This document shows, piece after piece, positions 55,861-64,000 of a stretch of 64,000 nucleotides of DNA (position 1 is its first letter; each line of letters starts with the position of its first letter). Position numbers and translations under genes: made by a program. A model generated the notes under the pieces. The model saw only the letters and a list, made by a program, of their open reading frames with translations, searched no databases and had not been told where the DNA came from. The stretch covers positions 124,001 through 188,000 of the forward strand of contig QNQO01010689.1 in the NCBI GenBank assembly GCA_003290165.1, read 5' to 3'. The stretch is from Berberis thunbergii. Its lineage: Eukaryota > Streptophyta > Magnoliopsida > Ranunculales > Berberidaceae.

Positions 55861-56599
55861 TGTATTTCCTTTTTGGCTTGCAAATGAATAGTCTATTGCA
55901 CATTTTTTTCTTTTGTTTTTCTGCTAGCTTTTACCTGTTTTTGTCTTATTTAGACATTAATTGTTAGACGAGAGGCTCTGGTAGGCTAGGAAGCTTTATG
56001 ATTGATCCGCTGGTGAGATCTAACTTTTTGTGTTGCATAGTTCATGCAATTCTGGTCAGACTCCTTTTAGAGATCGAGGAGTGTAATACACCCTTTATCT
56101 GGCGGTTTGACTGTTTGTTGAACCAGCTGTTGTTGTTGTTGTTATAAGCAAATTAGATAGACTATGGTCCCAACACATGCACCGTTGTAGATGATTGGAT
56201 AATAGTCCTCACGAGTCGTTTGGGTCGAGCTTCCAGAACTCTTACCAGACTTTTGACTCGTTTTTACTCGCTATTCGTAAAATAGGCTTAATTGGACTGA
56301 GGGGTTATTATCGCCAGTTATAATTGACTAAATCGGGGTCGAGTTCGACAACCATAGTGGTCCCTGGCAAGCCATCGTAGATTACTAATATAATTAAAGC
56401 TTGAAATCAATTTTCTCATAAAGCAAATTTCTATCCTAAGGTGAGATGAGAATCTACCTTAGGATGTGTTAATGAATTTGGAATGATTAATCTAAGAGTG
56501 GCCTAAAGGTGCCATCTACTCATGATGTTTAACTCAAAGCCCTAACTCTTACATTAAGGTTTTTGTTTGCATTTTTATTTTAAACACTTCAATAATCAC
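55861..56599. other. Unassigned sequence between elements D and E
   Basis: No ORF or tandem repeat is clear. TGGTCCCTGGCAAGCCATCG near 56360 faintly resembles the unit of the 3' arrays, so this may be their decayed remains. Confidence 0.35.
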
Positions 56600-56639
56600 T
56601 TCTAGTTCTCACTAGCACAAGAGTGGACTAAAGAGCTGG

Positions 56640-57620
56640 CACAAGAGAATCAAGCCTCTGCTAGTTCTCACTAGACCAGAGGTAGCAGATGGTCAACGAG
56701 GATCCGACTCTCAGGGAAAAGGCTCGCCCCACAGAACCCCCTCTGCCGAGGGGCTCTAGACCCAGACGTGCTATACCGCCTCTCTATTCCCCATTCATAT
56801 CGCATTATAAACGAGGCTCTGCCTAAGAAGTTTAGCCCTCCAAATCTCGATTTTTATGATAGAACCGGGAACCCGTTTGATCATTTGTGTCATTATCAGC
56901 ATGTAATGGTGCTTAAATATGGTTTCGAGTCGGTAATGTGCAGAACGTTCCCTACCAGCCTGAAGAAGTCAACACTGACATGGTTCCACAACCTCCTACT
57001 ACACACTCTCCCAGAAGTAGAAGTCTAACTAAACACCAAGGAGTACATCACGTGCTTCAATGACGAGCTGACACACATTGACGGCTGCAGCGACGACATA
57101 GCCGTGACGACTTTTACCCTGGGCCTAGGGGAGGGAAAGTTTTTCGACTTCCTTGCCTTGGAAACCCCTAGATATGGCATAACTCTTGAAGGGCACCCAA
57201 AGGTACATCACCTTGGAGAAAATGAGAACATCAAAGAAAGAAATTGAAGTAGAGAAGAAACTCTCCATTTCTAGGGAGAGAAAGGAGGGAAAAGTGTGAA
57301 AAAACGAATAAACAAACACGCGAAAGCGCAATGACAATAGGTCGAACTATGGCCGAGCTAGGCCAAAGAAATCTTCCAACTATGTTAGATCCAAATCCAT
57401 GACCCCCTCAATTCCAGCTTGTCAGACATCCTTAATTCCATGAAAACAGGGAAGATCTGAAGTGGCCTCCAAAGCAGCGCGGAGACCCCTCCAAACACGA
57501 CAACAAGTGTTTCTCATACCACAGGAAATGTGGCCATGACGCCAACGACTGTAATAGTGTATGAAATCGAGTACTGGATTCGCAAGGGCAAGTTACAAAA
57601 ATTCTTGGGTTTAAAAAAAT
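56640..57620 (+). pseudogene. gag of element E (broken)
   Basis: The capsid-type region is clear in 56768-57028 (NEALPKKFSPPNLDFYDRTG, CRTFPTSLKKS, TWFHNL). Frameshifts follow, then a Lys/Glu-rich linker (57180-57320) and a zinc-knuckle remnant reading KCFSYHRKCGHDANDC near 57508-57555. It is closest to gag of element C. Not functional. Confidence 0.8.
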
Positions 57621-57779
57621 GACTGGACCGAACCAGGAAAAATGGAGAAGCAGTAAAAAAGATTGAGGAGACTCTGAGCATAATATATGTCCTTCACGGA
57701 GTCAGATCAGAAGAAGAACAATCAAACAGGTTCTGCAAACGGACACTACTTGAGATGCAGACGCAACCTACAAACGAGG

Positions 57780-58990
57780 ACATAGGCATATATTACTCGT
57801 GGGCCCCATCCCAACCTTGACCTTCACATATAAGGACCTCGAAGGCGTTCGTGCACCGCACAATGACGCTCTTGTCATTTCGGTCTCTATTGCATGGTGG
57901 GAAGTGAAGAGGGCCCTGGTTGAAATGGGAAGTTCCCTCAACGTCTTGTTCTACAACGCATTCCACTATACGGACTAGGGCTGTTAATTGGTTTATGAAA
58001 ATTGACCGAACCGGTCGAATTGAATTGAACCGATAAATAATCAAACCGAAAAATAACCGTAACCGAATAGTAAAAACTGAATTGAATGAAGTTCGGTTCG
58101 GTTTTGGTTTTTACAAATTTGAAAACTGAAATAATCAAACCAAACCATATAAAGAAAAAATTCCCCAATTACCCTTGCAACCCTTGAAAATTACCCTTGC
58201 AACCCAAGCGATGCAATTTTGCTTTTACGTATGTTGAAATTATAGGACTATTCTTTCAGAGCTGCAATAATCCATGTTGAAGTCACAGGCTCTGAATTTA
58301 TAGTACTGAATTTTGAAATAATAGGACTGTATTTATAGGACTAAAATTTGAAATTATAGGACTGAATTTATAGGACTATATGTTGAAATTATAGGACTAA
58401 ATTTCGTAAGCCTTGTGAATTTTGTAAGCCCTGTTGAAATTATAGGACTGAAATTATGGTTAAATTATAGTGTGAAACATTTTGTGATGAAAAACCGAAA
58501 AAAAAATTGAATTGAATTGAACTGCACGGTTTGGTTCGATTTTTGCTTTTTTAATTTAAAATTGGATAACCGAAATCGAAAATCAAACTTGAACTTGGTT
58601 CGGTTTTGGTTTTAGTACAAAATCGAACCATTTGAACCGATTAACAACCCTAGTATGGACCTCAAGGAGGAGAACCTAACATCCTCTGACTACCCGCTGA
58701 TTGGATTCAACTGAGAGAAATGCTTCCCTATCGGGATGATAAGACTAGCAGTGGTGACAAGAGAGCCACAACTAAGAAAAGGTCATGTTTTTGGACTTCA
58801 TGGTGGTAGACGCACCGTTACCTATAACATCATCTTGGGAAGACCTTCGCTTCACCAGATGGAAGCACTAGTCTCCAACCTTCACCAGTGCGTTAAGTAT
58901 ATCGTTAACCACTCGGAGGGAACAATTCGGGGACCAACCAACGACGCAAGGCTGGCACTATGCTGCATTAAAGCGGATAAAATGTTCCCA
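57780..58990 (+). pseudogene. Protease of element E, split by a hAT element
   Basis: The first half (57810-57975) covers NDALVISVSIA in a broken frame and LVEMGSSLNVLFYNAFH: the catalytic Asp and Thr of D-T-G are both replaced (Glu, Met). The second half resumes at 58653 with MDLKEENLTSSDYPLIGF and continues to ILGRPSLHQMEALVSNLHQC and GTIRGPTNDARLALCCIK. The frame ends soon after, with no reverse transcriptase. Confidence 0.75.
57976..58652. mobile_element. Non-autonomous hAT element (677 bp) in element E
   Basis: The ends are TAGGGCTGTTAATTGG and CCGATTAACAACCCTA, a near-perfect inverted repeat. Flanks atacggac (57968-57975) and gtatggac (58653-58660) agree at 6 of 8. The protease sequence of related elements is continuous across this point. 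The inner ends carry repeated GGTTCGGTT words, and the middle (58240-58450) is a run of TGAAATTATAGGACT-type repeats. No transposase. Confidence 0.85.
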
Positions 58991-60290
58991 AATTCAGCTG
59001 AAGCTCACCAGACAAGTTGAACATAAGCCAGACTCAGGAACTGTGTAAAAATCACCCCACCCAGATGGAGGCAAAAGCCCAGCAGCAGCGGCTCAACTTA
59101 GCAATGGAGAACATACTAACATTGCAGGAGTAGTTTGCTCTTCTACCCGACAAAACATCGGAACTAGCGGAGAGGTAATTGCAAATGAGAGCACGACCAC
59201 GAGACTATCAGTGGGCACAAAAAATCCTCCCACACAAATTTTACTCTTAAGTAACCTCAATGGCGTTAGCGAAACTTGACAATTCGCTGAAGGTACTCAC
59301 GATCTAAGCAAATGCCATGTGAATTCACTTCAGGGCCAGATCGACATCTCTCCGCCAGTGGTCAATCTATTAAGTTGTTTAGGTTTCTTTCAGTAGTCAA
59401 TGTAAAAATTTAATTCTTAGGAGCTTATGTGATTCGCAATCATTTAAGAAATAAAAGAGAATTACGCAAACACGCTTTATTGATTACTGAAAAGATGTAA
59501 CAATGATCGCTCAGAGGCGGGTACAAAAGATTACATACTACAAGCATCCAAATCTAATGCGACATACTATAAAAATTTTCTTAATTAGTCCAATTCCAGA
59601 AAAGGACTTAGAAGCAACAACAAAGGTACCCCGGGTAAATTACGAAGCCTTCTAAGAGTTTCGCTCAACGATTTCTCCAAAGAAGATGATCTACGAACAA
59701 GGGAAATTGTACAAAAAGGGGTTAAAAAGACAAGCGCGACCCACTATTATGCCAAATCACCCTGAAAGAACGGCCCACAAAAGGCAATATGGACCTAGTG
59801 ATCAGCTATAAACATCTTCGATCCGACATCCGGCCTCCCGAAGGATGTAGAAGAGGATATGCAAAGGTGTCTGCAAGCGACGAGATAGTTAAGGTCTTTG
59901 ATCCAAACTTGCATACCGACATTAATTATTATAATTGAATACCTTATGGGAAACGAGGAGACGTTGGTTTTGAAGGAAATCGCACATGACCACATTCATC
60001 CAATTAATAATGCTGCACACAACCCCATTAATTGGAGGGCAAAGGAGTAACTGATACTCAACCGTTTTATGATCTACACCGTACGCGTGTCACCATGCAA
60101 TCTACGTTGTACACGTGGCATTTTGATCCTACAACAGGTCATAGTTCTTCTTTTACATACCCATCGGCTTGACCCACTATTCGATCGACATTTTACCATG
60201 CATGTTGACGCAAACACTAGAAACCCTAGCCACTTTTGGCACACGGAGCACACCCGCATATCACCAACTGATTCAATGTACTTCTTTCTT
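58991..60290 (+). other. Non-coding 3' part of element E
   Basis: Colinear with 33735-35086 of element A. It holds the uninterrupted site TCTACGTTGTACACGTGG (60102-60119) where A carries its hAT insertion. Small ORFs on both strands are not conserved in A. Confidence 0.6.
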
Positions 60291-60295
60291 TTTAA

Positions 60296-60628
60296 AAAAC
60301 TAATCCGCACGATGCCCTTCGCCTGCGAAAGTAGCCTTGCATGCCCATAACAGGCGGAGCCCCAACCTAATTAGGCAAGCCTAGTCAGTTTCAACTGATG
60401 ACGATGGCTTATCGTTCATCCCAATGCCTAGTTCACTGCGCACGAATTTCGATGGCGTCGGAAGTGGCAAAATTCACGTGTGGAAAACTAGGCGTTGAGA
60501 TGAATTCGAAGTCGTCGTCATCAGTTGAAACTGACTATGTTTACCTGGTTAGGTTGGGTCTCCGCCTGTTATGAGCGTGCGAGCCTACTTCTACAGGCGG
60601 AGTGCATTGTGCGGATTAGTTTTTTCCC
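60296..60628. repeat. Inverted repeat at the E/C junction
   Basis: The plus-strand arm (about 60296-60441) and its reverse-complement arm (about 60490-60628) share ACTAATCCGCAC, CATAACAGGCGGAG, CCCAACCTAA and AGTCAGTTTCAACTGATGACG. About 50 bases lie between. These are the 3' regions of two oppositely oriented elements meeting tail to tail. Confidence 0.85.
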
Positions 60629-60639
60629 AAGGTGAGGTT

Positions 60640-61290
60640 ATAGGTAGACAGAGCGTCTACAACCATGAAGTCCAAGAGCATGACCTTCCTTAGTTGTGGC
60701 TCTCCTGCCACCACCACAGCTGGTTTTATCTTTCCAATCGGAAAATATTTTTCTCCGTCGAATCCAATCTACGAGTAGTCGGAGGATGTTAGGTTATCGT
60801 CCTTGAGGTCCATACTGTGGAACACGTTGTAAAACAATACGTTGATGGAGCTTCCCGTGTCAACTAAGGCCCTCTTCACTTCCCACCTTGCAATAGAGAC
60901 TGAAATGACAAGAGCGTCATTGTGCGGTGTGCGAATGCCTTCGAGGTCCTTATCTGTGAAAGTCAATGTTGGGATGGGGATTCCATCTGGTGAAGCCAAA
61001 GTCTTCCCAAGATGAGGTTATAGGTAGACCGTGCGTCTACCACCATGAAGTCCAAGAACGTGACCTTCCTTTGTTGCGGCTTTCGTGCCATTACTGCTAG
61101 TCTTATCTTCATGATTGGGAAGCATTTCTCTCTGCTAAATCCAATCAGCGGGTAGTTGAAGGATGTTAGGCTCTCCTGCTTGAGGTTCATATTGCGAAAT
61201 ACGTTGTAGAACGGGACGTTGAGGGAGCTTCGTGTGTCAACCAGGGCCCTCTTCACTTTCCACCTTGAAATAGAGAGTGAAATGACAAGA
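60640..61290 (-). pseudogene. Tandemly duplicated protease of element C
   Basis: The first segment (61290 to about 61000) reads MKRALVDTRSSLN, FLDFMVVDARSTYNLILGRL and WLHQME, then without a gap the second starts GIPIPTLTFTDKDLEGIRTP (about 60980) and reads HNDALVISVSIARWEVKRAL, VDTGSSINVLFYNVF and MDLKDDNLTSSDY. So the first copy has DTR at the active site and the second an intact DTG. The second is broken by a stop near 60769 and cut at 60640 by the 3' region. Unequal exchange inside protease explains the structure. Confidence 0.8.
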
Positions 61291-61293
61291 ACG

Positions 61294-62667
61294 TCATTGT
61301 CGTTTCTCTAAACCTAGGAATTTCTTTAGCTTTCCCTTGCAAATCCAGTACTTGATCTCATACCTTAGACTCTTGCAGTCGCTGATGTTATGGCCCCTTC
61401 CTTGTGGTATGAGCAACACTTGTTGTTGTCGTGTTTGGAGGGGTTTCCGCGCTATTTTTGGGACCACTTCAGATCTTCCCAATTTTCATGGAATTAAGGA
61501 TGTCCGACAAGCTTGAATTGAGGGGTGGTAATGGATCTGAATCTAACGTAGTTGGAAGATTTCTCTGGCCTGGCACAGCCAGAGTCTGACCTGTTGTCGT
61601 TGCGCTTTCGCTTGTTCCTTTCTTTGTTTTCTCGCCCTTTTCCCTCATTTCTGTCCCTAGAAACGAAAGATTTTTTTCTCTACTTCAGTTTCCTTCTTTG
61701 CTGTTCTCATCTCCTCCAGGGTGATGCACCTCTAGGCACCCTTTTAGAATTTTGCCTTATCTAGGGGGTTCCAAGGTGAGGAAGTCTTAAAACTTTCCCT
61801 CTCTTAGGCCCGCGGTAAAAGCCATCACTGCTGTGTCGTTGCTGCAGTTGTCCATGAGCGTCTGCTCGTCATTGAAGCACATGACATATTCCCTTAGCAT
61901 TTTGTTAGACTTCTGCCTTAGGGAGAGTATGTAATGCAAGCCTTTTCTGATCCTCTGGCTTCCGACAAAGCGTGTCAGGATTTCTTTGGCCAGTGTCTTG
62001 AATGAGTCCATCGACTTTGGCGGAAGGTTGTGGAACCATTTTAGTGCTGACTTCTTCAGGCTGGTAGGGAACATTCTGCATATCATCGACTCATAACCCT
62101 CTTTGAGCGCCATTACATGCTGATAATGACGCAAGTGATCAAACGTGTCGCTGATCCCATCATATAAATCGAGCTTTGGAGGGCTGAATTTCTTTGGCAG
62201 AGCCTCGTTCATGATGCGATCCACTAATAGGGAAACAGAAAGGTGGTATAACACAATTGGGTCGTGAGCCCCTCGGCGGAGAGGGTTATGTGGGACGAGC
62301 CTGTCTACCCTGAGAGTCAGATCTGCGTTGACCGCGCTGCCATCTCTAGTCTAGTGAGAACTAGTAGGGGCTTGACTTTCTTGTGATTGCTCTCTGTTGT
62401 CCTCTGGAGATTGAGATATGTGCCGCTCCTGATCTCTATCGGCGGGTGGAGGGTTTTGCTGCATGAAAATCTCCACTGCTTTAGCGATCTGCTGTATTTG
62501 TGATGACAACAAATCCATCATCGGGTCTGTCGTTGTTGTTGTTGGCGCGGGGGTTGAGTCTACTACCCTTGTGTCACTGACACTGCTGGGAGCGGTGGTA
62601 TAGTGCCAGTCTGAGCGTTTTACGTGTCCCCTTGTTTTCCACTGTTGCGTGATTTGGTGGTCATCAT
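61294..62667 (-). pseudogene. gag of element C, best preserved in the window
   Basis: The start ATG ATG ACC ACC lies at 62667, after a leader containing TTTGGCATCGTCCGTGGGG, the usual leader word of Tat elements. A Pro/Gln-rich N-terminus with stops is followed by an uninterrupted 155-codon stretch (62254-61787): NEALPKKFSPPKLDLYDG, FDHLRHYQHVMALKEGYES, CRMFPTSLKKSALKWFHNL, LTRFVGSQRIRKGLHYILSL and CFNDEQTLMDNCSNDTAVM. This is the capsid domain (Retrotrans_gag type). A basic linker and a decayed knuckle (KCCSYHKE) come last, to 61294. Confidence 0.85.
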
Positions 62668-62783
62668 CTCCTTGAGTTCTGAAGGTGATGCTAGTGATTG
62701 GTAAGGAACTTTGTTGTCCCCACGGACGATGCCAAACTGATGCAGTCGATTTTCGCTCCCTGCTTGACCTTGACCTACTGACC

Positions 62784-62920
62784 TACACAAGGAATGCACG
62801 TGAGCCACAGACCATCGTTGTGGTGGTCGATGACACTTCAATGCTAAAGTCAGACAATGATCTGAGGAAGGTGTAATGCTATATTCAAGGAATTTGTAGT
62901 ACATTAGTCAAATCCTAAAA
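62784..62920 (-). repeat. LTR 3' end of element C
   Basis: On the minus strand it matches the last ~130 bp of the element B LTR (GTCATCGACCACCA, GTGGCTCACGTGC) and ends CCTTGTGTA in place of ...TGCA. Only this end survives. Confidence 0.7.
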
Positions 62921-62934
62921 ACTCCCAAATTTGT

Positions 62935-63240
62935 AGCTCGATGCGCACAAAAGTAGATGATTTGGAAGGTCGGAGCCTAGTCAGATCAAACTGTTGCCGA
63001 CGACTTGCCATGGGACATTGCTCTTCCATAGACCATGGTCGCCGAATTTTATCATCTCAAACTTGTAGCCACCCCGTGGCGGTGTACATGGTTCGGAAGG
63101 TGGGAGTCTAGTCAGCTTCAACTGATGTCGATGGCACGCCACGAGATCATCGCTCTCCAACTGACCATGATCGCCAAATTTTCTCAGCCCAAACTTGTAG
63201 CCCGCTCCGCGCGAGTACATAACTTGAGCCTCCAACGGCT
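62935..63240 (+). repeat. 3' tandem repeat of element G (two units)
   Basis: Two units, at about 62954 and 63090, read GGAAGGTCGGAGCCTAGTCAG and GGAAGGTGGGAGTCTAGTCAG, followed by GCCATGGGA or GCCACGAGA and GACCATGRTCGCC. Same unit as in element A and the same strand relative to the additional ORF beyond it. Confidence 0.8.
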
Positions 63241-63599
63241 TACCTCAAGGATGAGCTACGACCTGGGTAGCGTAACCCACCGCCAAACCATCCGTGAAAC
63301 ATCTACTATTGGACGTAATCACGCAATAACAACTTTGATACCTCAGAAGAATAAATCAGAATTATTCGTTACATAAATGGTCGAACTCTCAACAACAAAT
63401 AAACCGCTCGGCTTCCTGCTAACCCAACCGAACCTATGTCAAAGCAAAATGACAAGGCAAAATGAAAAGCGCGCAATAGAGAGATCGAACAAATACAGAT
63501 ACAAAACATACTTGAAATAAACCTGTTTTCATTAATAGTTGAAACAAAAAGTACAAATGTACAAAATTTACTCCTCATTAGAAAGGGGTAGAAATACGG

Positions 63600-63998
63600 G
63601 GGAACTAAGCTTAGCAAGAAAAAAAAGCATGAGTTACGTCCGTGCGTGCCTCAATCTGAGCAACATGATTCAGATCGCCCTTTTCTTCTGACGATTTAGA
63701 GACCATTCCGAAATCTGCATAAGACATCTTCTTGTAATAAGTAAGGTCCCATTTCGGATGCTCTTCCTTCATCAACACCCATAGTTCTAACCTCCTATGC
63801 ACGACTCAGCGAAATTTCACACTTGCTTTGCACCTTGAGAAATTCTTCATCGCGTGCCTTTGCTTTAACAAGTTCACTCTCCAATAGCTCCAGCTTGCAT
63901 GTCAACACATCAACCTGAGACCGCTCAATAACCAGGCTACTCTTAACCACGCTAAGTTCATGTTGCTCTAGGAGAAGTTGGTCCCTAGCTTTTCTCAC
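63600..63998 (-). pseudogene. C-terminus of the antisense additional ORF of element G (cut by window end)
   Basis: Minus strand: a coiled-coil (63998-63800) with RSQVDVLTCKLELLESELVK and CEISLSRA, then RLELWVLMKEEHPKWDLTYY and KKMSYADFGM to a stop near 63611. It matches the ends of the ORFs in A (EEHPEWDLGHYKK) and D. The frame is better kept here than in A or D. The N-terminal part, with any Transposase_28 domain, lies beyond 64000. Confidence 0.7.
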
Positions 63999-64000
63999 TT

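Larger units (their letters stand above)
56600..60478 (+). mobile_element. Element E: gag-protease gypsy element, 5' truncated
   Basis: Plus orientation: gag without its N-terminus, protease split by a hAT element, then the same non-coding 3' sequence as element A including the purine-rich GGCAAAGGAGTAACTGATAC at about 60038-60057. No reverse transcriptase or integrase follows protease. It meets element C in inverted orientation at about 60480. Confidence 0.7.
60479..62920 (-). mobile_element. Element C: gag-protease gypsy element with duplicated protease
   Basis: Minus orientation: LTR end (62920-62784), leader (62783-62668), gag, two protease segments, and then directly the 3' region shared with E. 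Pol downstream of protease is absent. The 5' LTR is cut at about 62920 where the repeat of element G begins. Confidence 0.7.

Overview
The window reads as nuclear DNA of a flowering plant, most likely a eudicot. It is AT-rich, carries a multi-exon gene with GT-AG introns, and is full of plant-type transposons: Ty3/gypsy elements of the Tat lineage, hAT elements, MITEs and a tRNA-derived SINE. I cannot name the species. Only one gene looks intact. It lies on the minus strand (CDS 18756-23641, untranslated first exon near 25123-25335) and encodes a predicted 1452-residue protein with a RING finger, a TRAF-type zinc-finger segment, a very long Gln/Pro-rich region and a C-terminal U1-like C2H2 finger.

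Layout. 1-390: end of a decayed hAT transposase. 391-3690: about four degenerate copies of a ~560-bp unit, the last split by a hAT element with a target-site duplication. 4472-7668: three non-autonomous DNA elements with long inverted termini, one carrying a nested foldback MITE. 7669-18700: mostly unique-looking intergenic DNA with a small hAT element, an 85-bp tandem duplication, a poly-A insert between 16-bp direct repeats, and two coding-like scraps. 18756-25335: the RING gene; its first intron holds three diverged copies of a ~250-bp unit, and its promoter plus 5' UTR is duplicated ~0.98 kb upstream. 26812-31196: two more hAT-type elements and AT-rich filler. 31205-64000: a pile of Tat-lineage gypsy elements in both orientations with later insertions.

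Retroelements. Element B (minus, 52350 to 40742) keeps protease, reverse transcriptase with YIDD, RNase H, a second RNase H of the Tat type and integrase, then a 3' tandem repeat, then an ORF on the opposite strand, then the polypurine tract and 3' LTR. A, C and E have only gag and protease and look like a non-autonomous subfamily. D and G are further 3' ends with the antisense ORF. E (plus) and C (minus) converge at ~60480 and form an inverted repeat. Later insertions are three hAT-type elements, one internally deleted LTR retrotransposon with a ~3-kb LTR, and a SINE-like sequence. Nearly all retroelement reading frames are broken, so I list them as pseudogenes. Percentages and alignments here were made by eye.
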